DNA of 64,000 nucleotides from Streptosporangium sp040640155. Lineage in GTDB: Bacteria > Actinomycetota > Actinomycetes > Streptosporangiales > Streptosporangiaceae. Below are positions 26,186 through 35,360 of the stretch, one piece after another. The notes beneath the pieces are model-generated. The model did not search any database. It was given only the letters and a program-made list of their open reading frames with translations, and was not told where the DNA came from. The translations under genes and the position numbers were made by a program. Position 1 is the first letter of the stretch; each line of letters opens with the position of its first letter. The stretch spans positions 1 through 64,000 of the forward strand of contig NZ_JBFABE010000044.1 in NCBI RefSeq assembly GCF_040640155.1, read 5' to 3'.

Positions 26186-28909
26186 TCAGGCCGGGTTCAG
26201 TTGCCATTGCTGGTTGGCCCCGCCGTTGGCGGCCCACTGCACGACCTGCGCCCCGTCGCTCGTCGCCGCACCGGAGACGTCCGCCACCAGTCCGCTGCCG
26301 TGGCTGACGATGGTGTAGTAGCCGTTGCCGGTGGATCGCAGATACCACCTCTGGTTGGTGCCGCCGTTGGCCGTCCACTGCTGCAGTTGCAGCCCGGCCG
26401 TGCTGCTGCCGGCGTTGACGTCGAGCATCTTTCCACTCGGGACGTACTTGAGGGTGTAGGAGCCGTCGGAGGTCGTGGCGATGGTCCAGGTGGCGGTGCC
26501 GCTCTGCTGGACCACCTTGGCGCCGTCCGCGGTGGAGTTGCCCGCGACAGCGAGCGGCTTGCCGCTGTTGCGGTTGACGATGCGGTAGTTGCCCGGTGCG
26601 GGCCCGCTTGCGCCGAGGTTGAAGTACTCCACCGCGTCGTTGAACGTCGTGGCGCCCGACTTGGTGGTCGTCAGTACCAGGTACACCCGTGAGCCGCTCG
26701 CCGGTGCGGTGAAGGTGACCGGCTGGGTGACCCGCGAGCCGAGCGGGACGGTCAGGGTCGTGCTTCCGGACGCGACGACGGCGCCGTCCGGCGCGTCGAG
26801 CCGCGCCGTCCAGGTGAAGCCCACCGAAGTGTCGGCGAAGTCGTCGTTGAAGACGGTGATGTTGCGGGTGACCGTGGCGTTCCGGGCGTAGGTGGGCACG
26901 GCCTGCGGCAGCGGGAAGGTGCCGTTCGCGTCCGAGTTGCCGGAGGCCGACCAGTACGGCAGGTCGACCGCGGCCACCGGGTTGAACGCCGCCTGCACGC
27001 GCTGGAACTGCGGGTTGCTCCAGGGGTTGGGGAGGTTGTCCGCGCCGTAGACAGGGCGACCGCCCTCCTCCGGGACGAAGTCGGTGGTCCGCACTCCGGG
27101 CACGACGCCGGCCCAGGCGGACAGCAGCGTGTACGGACGTAGGTCGGAGGCGTCCTTGCCGCGCTTGGCCAGGGTTGCGGTGGCGAACCACTCGAAGCCC
27201 TGCTTGGTGTTGCACGCCGGCCAGATGTACTCGCCCTCGCCGTCGGGCCGCCCGTTCACGGTGATCAGGCGCTCCCCGTACTTGGCGAAGCCGTCGACGT
27301 AGTGCGGGATCACCGCGAAGTTGGCGTACGTCATCCCGGGATAGCCGTTGACATTCCCGTTGACGCCCACCTCGGTGATGATCGGCCGGGTGCCGTCGGC
27401 GCCGTTCATCGCCGTGTACAGGTCCTTCTCGAACTGTTCGGAATCCTGGCCGCTCTGGTTCGGCTCGTTGGACTGACTCCAGCGGATGACCGCGGGGTGG
27501 TTGCGGTCGCGCAGGACCAGCGCGCGGGCGTGGTTGACCATGTTGTCGTGCCCGGCGATCCAATCCTGCTTGCCGGAGGAGCCGCGAATCGCGGTCTCAC
27601 CGATGATCATCAGGCCCATCTCGTCGGCGACATCCAGCATGTACGGGCTGGCCGGCTCCTGGTGGATGCGCACCACGTTGAAGTTCAGCCGCTGGTAGTT
27701 GTCCACGGCCTGCGGCCAGCCGCCGTTGCCCGACGAAGGCGGAAGGAATCCGGGCAGCGTGTCGAAGGCGTCGCCCTTGCCGCCGTTGTTGACCCGGTCG
27801 TAGTCGGCACCCTGGAGGTTGTCGCCGCGGAAGTTCACGCGCACGCCGTTGAGGTAGTAGTACTCCCCGTTCTGGGTGGCCTCCCGGAACCCGAACCGGT
27901 ACGTGGCGTCGCTGGTGTGCCCGTCATCGGTGGCGGCACGCACCGCCAGCCGGTGCAACTGCGCCCGGTACCCCGGCCGGTAAGGCACGTTGGGCCACCA
28001 GTACGAGGTTCTGTCGAGGTTCCACGCGATCGGCCCGACGGTCACGGTCGCGGTCGAGCGGGCCGCCACGGTGACCGTACGGCTGGGCAGTTGCGGGTAG
28101 CTGAAAGCCGTTCCGTTGTCGGACGACAGCGACCCGGTCAGCGTCACCGACCGGGAACTGCCCGACGTGTTACGCACCGACACGTCGTAGCTCAACGTCT
28201 TGTTCGCCACCGACGTACGCACGAATGTGTCGCTGACGTACACCTCCGGGTACACCCGCAGGAACGCCGACCGGAAGATCCCCTGCGGTACCGCCTCGGA
28301 CCAGTCGGCGGCGTCGGGCACCAGGTACCGGCCGTTGGATGCCTTCAACGCGCCGCGGCCCTTCACATCGACGCTGATCGTATGAGTGGTGCCCGGGGCG
28401 GCGTAGGCGCTGATGTCGAACTTCGAGGGAGTGAAGGCCGTGGTCTGCGTCGCGACCACCCGGCCGTCCACCGACAGGGTCGCCTGGTGGTTCACGGCGC
28501 CGAACTCGATCCACGCCGACTGCGGCTGCCCCGAGTCCGGCACCGTCACCGTACGCGAGTACACCGCCTGGGACACATCGGTGAAACCCTGCTTGTACCA
28601 GCCACCTCCGGGCACCTTGATCGACGTCGTCGACCGGCCCGCCGGCGTGAAGCTCCACGTCCCGGCCAGATCGACCGAGGCGACCGCGGCATTGCCCGCG
28701 GTGAAGCCGTCGAGGTCTCCGGCGGCGGCGACCGACGCGGTGGACTCCGACGCGGTGGACTCCGACGCGGTGGACTCCGACGACGCTGACCGCTGTGCCG
28801 CCACAGCCGGCTGAGGCCCGATCAACGGGACCAGTAGTAAGGCCGCCATCACAGCCGGCCACCTGCTCGCCCTACGTCGAGGACGGGAGGAGGGATCGCT
28901 CCGCTTCAT
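26186..28909 (-). CDS. Secreted GH2 glycoside hydrolase with C-terminal ricin-type lectin domain
   Basis: 907 residues. Signal peptide (basic RPRRRAS, then AVMAALLLVPLIG, cleavage after AVA), a SESTA triplicate (15-bp DNA repeat, 28741-28785), a GH2 sugar-binding/jelly-roll region (about 60-250), immunoglobulin-like domain, and a TIM barrel (about 330-600) with acid/base Glu in WSQSNEPNQ and nucleophile Glu in IITEVGVNG. After a linker, three ricin-B/CBM13 repeats fill about the last 140 residues (QQW and NQRW motifs). Beta-galactosidase or related exo-activity on plant polysaccharide is likely. ATG 28909 has AAAGGAT upstream; longer frames lack signal peptides. Confidence 0.9.
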   Translation of the reverse strand: MKRSDPSSRPRRRASRWPAVMAALLLVPLIGPQPAVAAQRSASSESTASESTASESTASVAAAGDLDGFTAGNAAVASVDLAGTWSFTPAGRSTTSIKVPGGGWYKQGFTDVSQAVYSRTVTVPDSGQPQSAWIEFGAVNHQATLSVDGRVVATQTTAFTPSKFDISAYAAPGTTHTISVDVKGRGALKASNGRYLVPDAADWSEAVPQGIFRSAFLRVYPEVYVSDTFVRTSVANKTLSYDVSVRNTSGSSRSVTLTGSLSSDNGTAFSYPQLPSRTVTVAARSTATVTVGPIAWNLDRTSYWWPNVPYRPGYRAQLHRLAVRAATDDGHTSDATYRFGFREATQNGEYYYLNGVRVNFRGDNLQGADYDRVNNGGKGDAFDTLPGFLPPSSGNGGWPQAVDNYQRLNFNVVRIHQEPASPYMLDVADEMGLMIIGETAIRGSSGKQDWIAGHDNMVNHARALVLRDRNHPAVIRWSQSNEPNQSGQDSEQFEKDLYTAMNGADGTRPIITEVGVNGNVNGYPGMTYANFAVIPHYVDGFAKYGERLITVNGRPDGEGEYIWPACNTKQGFEWFATATLAKRGKDASDLRPYTLLSAWAGVVPGVRTTDFVPEEGGRPVYGADNLPNPWSNPQFQRVQAAFNPVAAVDLPYWSASGNSDANGTFPLPQAVPTYARNATVTRNITVFNDDFADTSVGFTWTARLDAPDGAVVASGSTTLTVPLGSRVTQPVTFTAPASGSRVYLVLTTTKSGATTFNDAVEYFNLGASGPAPGNYRIVNRNSGKPLAVAGNSTADGAKVVQQSGTATWTIATTSDGSYTLKYVPSGKMLDVNAGSSTAGLQLQQWTANGGTNQRWYLRSTGNGYYTIVSHGSGLVADVSGAATSDGAQVVQWAANGGANQQWQLNPA

Positions 28910-29313
28910 CGGTAATCCTTTCGGGTGAATCCCGTTCGTGAGGCACTTCCCGGGGCCGGCCGCCCCTCCGCCCGGCCGTTCGGGCCGTCGCCGTTCGTCG
29001 GCGAAAACCGACGGCTTGAGGGGGCATCCTGTCTCCTCGTACTGGGAGCGTCGTATCGGTTCGACAGCATGGCCGAACATCACAGATAAGTCCCGAACTC
29101 CCACCTGTCAATGCTCAGGGTTCCACAGAGATCGGATCGCTTCGGCCCATGGCTCCCATCAGGCCCGATGAGAGCACGCGGTCCTAGACGTCGTGTAATT
29201 TTCAGGCTGCGTGGACGCCTCGAACACGGTTCCGAGATCGAGAATCGGCATGCTCGGGACCATCCAGATCTGTGTCGAACCTTCACAGTTAAACGGATCG
29301 ATTCGATGCCGCC
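28910..29313. other. Upstream region of GH2 gene
   Basis: About 400 bp; contains the minus-strand promoter region of the GH2 gene but no clear LacI palindrome and no supportable gene. Confidence 0.5.
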
Positions 29314-29502
29314 GCCACCTCCGTGGACGCGACCGAGGTGCGGGGCGCGACCGGCTCCATCCCCGGCTGCCGGACGTTCGCCTTCGCCGACGCCACCGGC
29401 AAGCGCCGGATGACGGTACCGGTCAACGTGCAGCGCAACGACCCGAAGGTCGCGATCATGCTGCTGGCCGCCGTCGACGCGCTGGACCGCTACTTCTGCG
29501 GT
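29314..29502 (+). pseudogene. C-terminal remnant of a serine hydrolase (beta-lactamase/DD-peptidase family)
   Basis: About 60 codons: TEVRGATGSIPGCRTFAFAD then VNVQRNDPKVAIMLLAAVDALDRYFCG. The G-(H/A)-TGSIPG motif near the C-terminus is the HTG-type box of class C beta-lactamase-like enzymes, followed by their terminal helix. No start or catalytic SxxK is present upstream, so this is a decayed fragment. Confidence 0.45.
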
Positions 29503-29610
29503 GAGCCCTACCCGCCGCTCACCTCCAGCGCGACGGGCCCGGGCCGCTGGCACCCGCGGCTGATCAGCGCCACCAGCCCATGGCGTCCAGGGCCTCGCGA
29601 GGCAGGCCGC

Positions 29611-30786
29611 TCATCCCCTCACCGCCGTTCGGTAGGGACGGAAGAACGCGCGGAGTTCCTCCGCGTAGAGCTCGGGCACCTCGAACGGTGCGAAGTGGCC
29701 GCCGGCGGCGGGTTCGGTCACGCGCACGAGGTTCGTCGTACGTTCGAGCCACGCCCGTGGCGGCCGGAGGATGTCACCGGGGAAGAGTGAGAAGCCGGAC
29801 GGGACCTCGACGCGGCGGGTGTGCTGCGCGGCCGGGATGGCGGCGTTGGCGTGGTACATGCGCATCGACGAACCGATCGTCCCGGTGAGCCAGTAGATCG
29901 TGAGATTCGTGAGGATCTCGTCCTTCGTGAAGCGCCGCTCGATGTCACCCTCGCAGTCGCTCCACGCACGGAGCTTCTCGACGATCCACGCCGCGAGCCC
30001 GGCCGGCGAGTCGTTGAGCCCGAAGGCCGGGGTCTGCGGCTTGGTGCGATGCATGGCGGCGTAGGCGCCCTCGTCCCGGCCCCAGACCATGACGCGTTCG
30101 ATCCAGGCGCGTTCCTCGGGTTCCAGACCCGCCGGGTCGCCGGCGAGGACGGGCACCCCCGCGTCGGTGCGGTGGACGGCCACGACCCGCTCGGGGTGGT
30201 CGAGCGCGAGGTAGCGGCTCACGTGGCTGCCGATGTCCCCGCCCGCGGCGCCGAACCGCGGATAGCCGAGGACGCGCATGAGCTCGGCCCACAGCCCGGC
30301 GACGGCGATGGAGTCCAGGGGCGGGCCGGTGGGACGGTCGGAGTACCCGTAGCCCGGCATGTCGGGGACCACGACGTCGAACGCGTCGGCGGGGTCGGCA
30401 CCGTGCGCGCCGGGGTCGGTCAGCAGCGGGATGACCTTCTGGTACCGCCAGAACGAGTCGGGCCAGCCGTGACTGAGGACGAGCGGCAGCACCGGCCCCG
30501 CCGGAGCGGCGGCCCTGGCGTGTACGAAGTGGATCCCGAGGCCGCCGACCGGGACGCGAAAGCGGGGGAGCCGGGAGAGAGCCGCCTCCTGCGCTTCCCA
30601 GTCGAAGCCGTCCGCCCAGTAGGCGACGAGCTCACGGAGGTAGGCGAGATCGGTCCCGAGCGACCATCCGGCGTCCTCCGGCGCGTCGGGCCAGCATGTC
30701 GCACGCAGCCGCGCCCGGAGGTCCTCCAGCGCCGCGGGAGTGGTCGGCGAGGTGAACAGCTCGGGGCGGGGCGTGGCATCCGACAT
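29611..30786 (-). CDS. Epoxide hydrolase (EHN family alpha/beta hydrolase)
   Basis: 391 residues. N-terminal EHN domain (about 8-115) then alpha/beta hydrolase fold: oxyanion HGWP (106-109), nucleophile D184 in GGDIGSHV, catalytic His in GGHFAPFEVP near the C-terminus, and lid tyrosines in IYWLTGTIGSSMRMY. Opens epoxides to diols; natural substrate unknown. ATG 30786 chosen because MSDATPRPELF starts the family homology; no strong ribosome site is visible. Upstream lies the transposon-like element. Confidence 0.9.
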   Translation of the reverse strand: MSDATPRPELFTSPTTPAALEDLRARLRATCWPDAPEDAGWSLGTDLAYLRELVAYWADGFDWEAQEAALSRLPRFRVPVGGLGIHFVHARAAAPAGPVLPLVLSHGWPDSFWRYQKVIPLLTDPGAHGADPADAFDVVVPDMPGYGYSDRPTGPPLDSIAVAGLWAELMRVLGYPRFGAAGGDIGSHVSRYLALDHPERVVAVHRTDAGVPVLAGDPAGLEPEERAWIERVMVWGRDEGAYAAMHRTKPQTPAFGLNDSPAGLAAWIVEKLRAWSDCEGDIERRFTKDEILTNLTIYWLTGTIGSSMRMYHANAAIPAAQHTRRVEVPSGFSLFPGDILRPPRAWLERTTNLVRVTEPAAGGHFAPFEVPELYAEELRAFFRPYRTAVRG

Positions 30787-30968
30787 GAGCCGCATGCTAC
30801 TGAACGAAACCCGGACCACCGCTCGCGGGCTTCGATCGGTGCGCTCGGCAGGGCCTGTTCACCATCGGCTGTTTCGCCACCGACCGGCATGTCCGTCGAG
30901 CATCATGCTCAGATCGCTCCAGGTCGTCCCGCGTCCACGGTGCAGCAGCACTCTTGTCAGGTTCACCC

Positions 30969-30988
30969 CCGGAGCGAAACCGCTCCGG
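30969..30988. terminator. Hairpin near the transposase 3' end
   Basis: 8-bp stem CCGGAGCG/CGCTCCGG with loop AAAC, about 50 bp beyond the inverted repeat of the element at 31023. Terminator-like; direction uncertain. Confidence 0.45.
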
Positions 30989-31022
30989 CTGTTCAACGAC
31001 TTCGACAAATCGCCTGAAGTCT

Positions 31023-31046
31023 CCTAGGCCGTGTGTCATGAGTGGC
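31023..31046. repeat. Left terminal inverted repeat
   Basis: Contains GGCCGTGTGTCATGAGTGGC; mate of 33239-33262. The transposase stop codon lies inside it (31036-31038), as is normal for compact IS ends. Confidence 0.75.
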
Positions 31047-31938
31047 GTTCGACACGACGGACCCACGTGTCGATCATGCTGATGATTACGGTGGTTTCGT
31101 ACCGCACGGCAAGTTTGTCGTAGTGGGTCGCCACGCTGCGGTGTTGTTTGAGCGAGTCGATGCCGCACTCGACGGCGTGTCGTAGCCGGTAGGCGGCCTT
31201 GTCGAAGGCTGGTGGTCGCCCACCCCCGTCAGCCACGGGCGCGGCGGTGGGCGACCTGGTCGGCCTTGATCGGGATGACGCAGCGGATCGGCCGTTGGCT
31301 CAGGTAGGCACGGTCGGCCTCGCTGCTGTACGCCTTGTCAGCTGAGACCCGGTCCGGGCGGCTGCGCGGCCGACCACCACCAACGCGCGGGACCCGGATC
31401 CGGCCGAGCACCGCGATGAATCGCGGGCAGTCTCCGCGTTGTCCGGCAGTGAGCACCATCGGCAGACCTTGCGCCCCTGCTCGCAGGCCAGGTGCAGCTT
31501 GGTCGTCCAACCGCCCCGAGACCGGCCCAACGCGTGATCGTCCGGCTCCGCGCCACCAGCACCACCCGGCGGCTCGACTTGCAGGTGCGACTGTCGCCCG
31601 GCGCCGGCGGCGTGCTGATACGCCGGAGCGATCGTGGAATCCATACTTATGTCCCAGTCGATCAGACCCGACGTGTCAGCATGACCCTGCAACCCGGCCA
31701 GGACCCGAGTCCAGACACCCTCACGCTGCCGCCGCCGGAACAGCCCGTACACCGTGCGCCGGTGTCCGTAACAGGCCGGCACGTCCCGCCACGGCGAACC
31801 AACCCGAATTCGCCACCGAAATCCGTCGATCAGCTGTCGTCCACTCCACTTCGGTGGTCGGCCAGGCTTCTTCCTCTTGGGCGGCAGCGGTTCCAGTACC
31901 GCCCGCCGCGCGTCGGTCACATCGAACCGCCTCGTCAC
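31036..31938 (-). pseudogene. IS5-family (IS427-like) transposase, frameshifted
   Basis: Three reading frames give one DDE transposase: VTRRFDVTDARRAVLEPL through ISMDSTIAPAYQHA and TKLHLACEQG (first Asp in MDST); then LPMVLTAGQRGDCPRF through VSADKAYSS (second Asp in ADK); then GGGRPPAFDKAAYRLRHAVE through ISMIDTWVRR (Glu in HAVECGI). The first shift is where IS427-group elements use programmed frameshifting; the second, near 31230, leaves a premature TGA after RRARG and is a true lesion. GTG start about 31938. It therefore cannot make full-length protein without two shifts. Confidence 0.85.
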
Positions 31939-31979
31939 CGCCACGCTGAATGGCACGCCGAGCCGTACTGCAGGCGCGG

Positions 31980-32387
31980 TCAGTGCACGATCTTGTTCGA
32001 TGGGTACCACTCCTCGCCGGCGGGCTCACCCGCGAGATTCCAGCTCCACGACACGGTCGGCGTGATGCGCAGGTAGGTGCCGGGGCCGACCAGGCCGACC
32101 CGCTCGAAGGGCTGCTCGGCGTCGCCGTACACGCGGATGCCCCGGGCGATGAACGGTTCGAGCGACACGAGGTCGTCGACCACCAGCGCCACCTTGTGGT
32201 TTCCGGAGGCGATGTTGCGGAACTTGCGGGTGTCGCGCACGGTACCGGCACCGCCGACCCACAGGAAAGTCCCGTCGAACTCGACGGCCACGGGTACGAC
32301 ATCGGGCTGTCCGCCCTCGCCGAGGGTGGCCAGCCGTCCGAGCGGCTGCGAGCGCAGGTACGTGATCTCTTCGTCGGTGAAAGCCAT
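31980..32387 (-). CDS. PPOX-class flavin/F420-dependent oxidoreductase
   Basis: 135 residues, split beta-barrel of the pyridoxamine-phosphate-oxidase superfamily, closest by pattern to the MSMEG_5819-type group: FTDEEITYLRSQPLGRLAT, VVPVAVEFDGTFLWVGG, TRKFRNIASGN, KVALVVDDL, YLRITPTVSWSWNL. Probably binds F420 or FMN and reduces small molecules; substrate unknown. ATG 32387 preferred over GTG 32390. Divergent from the tetR at 32424 with only 36 bp between them, which implies TetR control. Lies inside the inverted repeats of the IS-like element. Confidence 0.85.
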   Translation of the reverse strand: MAFTDEEITYLRSQPLGRLATLGEGGQPDVVPVAVEFDGTFLWVGGAGTVRDTRKFRNIASGNHKVALVVDDLVSLEPFIARGIRVYGDAEQPFERVGLVGPGTYLRITPTVSWSWNLAGEPAGEEWYPSNKIVH

Positions 32388-32393
32388 CACGGC

Positions 32394-32412
32394 AAACTAC
32401 ACCGTTCAGTTT
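32394..32412. promoter_or_regulatory. Putative TetR operator
   Basis: AAACT and AGTTT arms separated by 9 bp in the 36-bp divergent gap between the PPOX and tetR genes. Confidence 0.55.
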
Positions 32413-32423
32413 AGTCTTGCGCA

Positions 32424-33125
32424 ATGGGTGAGAACCGCTCCGACCGTAAGCACCGTGCCATCCTCGACGCCGCGACGGAGGTGTTCCTGCGCAACGGCTA
32501 CCTGGGCACCACCGTGGAGGAGGTGGCCGCGGTCGCCGGGGTGTCGAAGCCGACCGTCTACAAGCACTTCACCGACAAGCGGCGGCTGTTCCTCGAGATC
32601 GTCGCCGCCACCGTCGACGAGGCCGGCCAGGTCGTCCAGGACGCGGTGTCCGGCCTCGCCGACACACGTGATGTCGAGGCGGACCTGCGCGAGCTGGCCC
32701 GGCGGCAGCTCGCGCTCGTGCTGCGCCCGCGCGTCGTCCAGCTCCGCCGGCTGGTGATCGGCGAGACCTCTCGCTTTCCCGAGCTTGGCCGCACCTTCTA
32801 CGAACGCGGTCCCGGACGAACGATCGCGGCGCTGGCCAAGGCGTTCGCCGACCTCGACGCCCGGGGGGCGCTGCTGGCAGCCGACCCGGTCACCGCCGCG
32901 ACCCAGTTCAACTGGCTCGTCATGTCCGCACCGGTCAACCAGGCCATGCTGCTCGGTGATGACCGCGCTCCCACCGCCTTGGAGCTGGACCACCACGTCG
33001 AGGGCGCGGTACGGGTCTTCCTCGCCGCGTACGGCCCGGCGGCACGCCCACGGGAATCACCTGGCTCGGCTGAAGACGTTCACCGCGTCGGATCCGGGAT
33101 CGTCCGCACGGAACACCAGCGGTAG
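32424..33125 (+). CDS. TetR-family regulator (AefR-like C-terminal domain)
   Basis: 233 residues. Helix-turn-helix at about 10-55 (AILDAATEVFLRNGY, TTVEEVAAVAGVSKPTVYKHF), followed by an AefR/TetR_C_7-like domain (RPRVVQLRRLVIGETSRFPELGRTFYERGP). Divergent partner of the PPOX gene and part of the passenger segment of the IS-like element. Likely represses both. Confidence 0.9.
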   Translation: MGENRSDRKHRAILDAATEVFLRNGYLGTTVEEVAAVAGVSKPTVYKHFTDKRRLFLEIVAATVDEAGQVVQDAVSGLADTRDVEADLRELARRQLALVLRPRVVQLRRLVIGETSRFPELGRTFYERGPGRTIAALAKAFADLDARGALLAADPVTAATQFNWLVMSAPVNQAMLLGDDRAPTALELDHHVEGAVRVFLAAYGPAARPRESPGSAEDVHRVGSGIVRTEHQR

Positions 33126-33238
33126 TCGCCGTAGCCGTCGAGCCGGACGAGAGACGGCCGCCCGTCCGGAGGCGCCTGTCCGCCGATCCGGAACCTGCCG
33201 TGTCCACTGTCGTCACGTCAGGCGGGCAACCATCCCCA

Positions 33239-33262
33239 GCCACTTATGACACACGGCCCAGG
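33239..33262. repeat. Right terminal inverted repeat
   Basis: Contains GCCACTTATGACACACGGCC, reverse complement of the left repeat at 31023-31046 with two mismatches in 24. Confidence 0.75.
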
Positions 33263-33321
33263 GCGGTGGCGGACGCGGGCGCGGACGCCGTGCCCGAGCG
33301 TCGTCCGCCGGCGGGCGGCGG

Positions 33322-35193
33322 TCAGCCGAACCGCCAGCCGAGCAGGTTCCAGTGCAGGCAGAACCACACCAGGGCCAGTATTCCGGCCAGCAGGATCACC
33401 TGGTGGCCGCGGGCCAGGACGCCGACGGAACGGTGTCTCCAGCCGATCGCGGTGGCCACGGTCGCGGCGACGGTGAGGGCGAGGAACAGCGGGGGAAGGA
33501 GCAGCAGGGCCCGGAGGGTCGCCGGCACGCCGTACAGGATGCTCGTCTCGCCGGTCAGCGTCAGCGCGAACAGGACGACGAACACCAGCCCGGCGGCGCC
33601 GGCCAGGCCGGTGAGGAGGCGGGCGGCGCGCCAGGCGCGGGGCGTCCGGGCGGGACGCCCCCGCAGTCGCCGGAGCGCGGCGGCCGACGGCAGGCCGAGT
33701 ACGGCCGTCAGGGCGGTGACGGCGAACACCGAGACGACGACGAGATTGACCGGAGGGGTCTCCCACCAGGGGATGAGCTCGTAGGCGGGCCCGTCGGTGG
33801 CCGCGTACGTGACGCCGGCGCCGTTCGTGACGAACGCCAGCCGCTGGGAACCTCCCTCCTGCTGATAGAGCCCCGGGGCCAGCGGGCTCCACGTCATGCC
33901 CTTGAAGGCGAGTCTCCCGCCGCCCTCGACCCGCAGCCGGGAGGAGCCGGTGAGGGTGAGCACCTTCTCGATGGTCGACTCGACGGTGCGGGCCGGCTTG
34001 TAGAAGCCCGCCACGGGCGTGGCCGTCCTGCCCGGAGGGGCGGAGGGCGCGGCGCGGTCGCCGGGCAGGAAACGGTCGAAGAAGGCGGGGATGAGCTTGC
34101 TGACGGCATCGACGCCGCCCGTGCCGTTGGTGGAGACGAACAGGCCGACACCGGCGCCGGGCACCAGCAGCAGCGCGCTCTGGAAGCCCTCCCAGCTGCC
34201 GTCGTGCATGATCACGCGATGCCCGTTGACGGTCTGCTCCTTGAACCCGTGGGCGTACCCGTCGACGCGGGGGTCGGCGGCGAAGGACCGCCGGTGCATG
34301 AGACGGGCGGTGGGCCCGTCGAGGACGGGCCCGTTCTCCAGATGGGCGATCATGAAGCGGGCCATGTCGTCCGCGGTGGCGCTGATCGACCCGTCGGGCG
34401 GGAGGTTGTCGAAGACGAAGGGCTTGCGCCGGTACGTCCCGTCCTCGTGGTCGTAGCTGCGTGCCAGGCCCGCGGCCAGGCGGGCGGGGACCGGCTCGGA
34501 GGCCGTGCTGTGGCGCATGCCGAGCGGGTCCAGGATGTGGTCCTGGACGTACCGGTCGTAGGGCTTCCCGCTCACCTGCGACACGATGTGCCCGGCCAGC
34601 GCCGCGCCGTGGTTCGAGTAGGCCGACACCTCTCCCGGCGGGCGTATCCGCGCCGGCATGTGCTCGGCGAGGTACGTGCCCAGGGGCGGCACGTCGGCCT
34701 TGCGCCGCGAGCCCACGCCGATGGCGCTGTCCTCGAACCCGGCGGTGTGGTCCATCAGCTGCGCCAGCGTGACCGGCCGGGGGTACGTCGCGGGGACGCG
34801 GAACGTGGTGAGGTAGCGGTTCACGTCCGCGTGCAGGTCGAGCCTGCCCCGCTGCACCTGTTGCATCACCGCGGTCCAGGTGAACAGTTTGGTGATCGAG
34901 GCGATCCGCACCAGCGAGGTGCCGGGGTCGAAGGGCGTCCCGTTCTCGCGGTCGGCCAGGCCGTACCCCTTGCTGAAGAGGGTCCTCCCGGCACCCACCA
35001 CCGAGACCACCGCGCCCGGCACGTGGTCGGCCCGCAGTCCTGCCGGAACGGCGGCGTCGAAGAAGTCCGCCAGCCGGCGGGGGTCCGGTACGCGCGCCGA
35101 GGCCGTCTGGCCGCTCGCCGCGGCGGGCGGCCACAGGGCCACCAGAGACAGCGCTGCGACGAGCAGCAGGCGTGGAAGGGCGAATGACCACAC
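33322..35193 (-). CDS. Membrane-anchored serine hydrolase (beta-lactamase/penicillin-binding family)
   Basis: 623 residues. Signal sequence, then a class C beta-lactamase-like domain with S99-x-x-K102 (SITK), YSN in SAYSNHG, and HDG in IMHDGSWEG. A C-terminal region with four transmembrane segments (from about residue 480) anchors it. Family members are peptidases or esterases acting on D-amino-acid peptides or beta-lactams; activity not assignable. GTG 35193 is favoured by AGGAG 7 bases upstream; an earlier TTG start is possible. Divergent from the two-component system at 35361. Confidence 0.87.
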   Translation of the reverse strand: MWSFALPRLLLVAALSLVALWPPAAASGQTASARVPDPRRLADFFDAAVPAGLRADHVPGAVVSVVGAGRTLFSKGYGLADRENGTPFDPGTSLVRIASITKLFTWTAVMQQVQRGRLDLHADVNRYLTTFRVPATYPRPVTLAQLMDHTAGFEDSAIGVGSRRKADVPPLGTYLAEHMPARIRPPGEVSAYSNHGAALAGHIVSQVSGKPYDRYVQDHILDPLGMRHSTASEPVPARLAAGLARSYDHEDGTYRRKPFVFDNLPPDGSISATADDMARFMIAHLENGPVLDGPTARLMHRRSFAADPRVDGYAHGFKEQTVNGHRVIMHDGSWEGFQSALLLVPGAGVGLFVSTNGTGGVDAVSKLIPAFFDRFLPGDRAAPSAPPGRTATPVAGFYKPARTVESTIEKVLTLTGSSRLRVEGGGRLAFKGMTWSPLAPGLYQQEGGSQRLAFVTNGAGVTYAATDGPAYELIPWWETPPVNLVVVSVFAVTALTAVLGLPSAAALRRLRGRPARTPRAWRAARLLTGLAGAAGLVFVVLFALTLTGETSILYGVPATLRALLLLPPLFLALTVAATVATAIGWRHRSVGVLARGHQVILLAGILALVWFCLHWNLLGWRFG

Positions 35194-35360
35194 GGCGTGA
35201 CTCCTGACGTTGTCGGGGGTCACCAACGGTGCCGCCGGCGAGGGCTCGGCCGCATCGCCGTCACGGCCATGGTCGTATCACACCGAAGTCGGAGATTCCC
35301 GGCCGGAGGCATCGACGTTCGTAGGAGGTGGTGCGCCGCCGCCCTGGTTACGCTGGGCCG

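Larger units (their letters stand above)
31023..33262. mobile_element. IS5-type element remnant bounded by 24-bp inverted repeats, carrying passenger genes
   Basis: Inverted repeats at 31023-31046 and 33239-33262 agree at 22 of 24 bases (core GGCCGTGTGTCAT). Between them lie a frameshifted IS5-family transposase, a PPOX flavoprotein gene and a tetR gene. Ordinary IS5/IS427-group elements are about 0.8-1.2 kb, so this 2.2-kb unit is unusual. No clear target duplication is visible outside the repeats. Confidence 0.6.

Noticed and set aside
28741..28785. 15-bp tandem triplet as an independent element or CRISPR
   Set aside because: It is in frame inside the GH2 gene, encoding SESTA repeats; no spacers.
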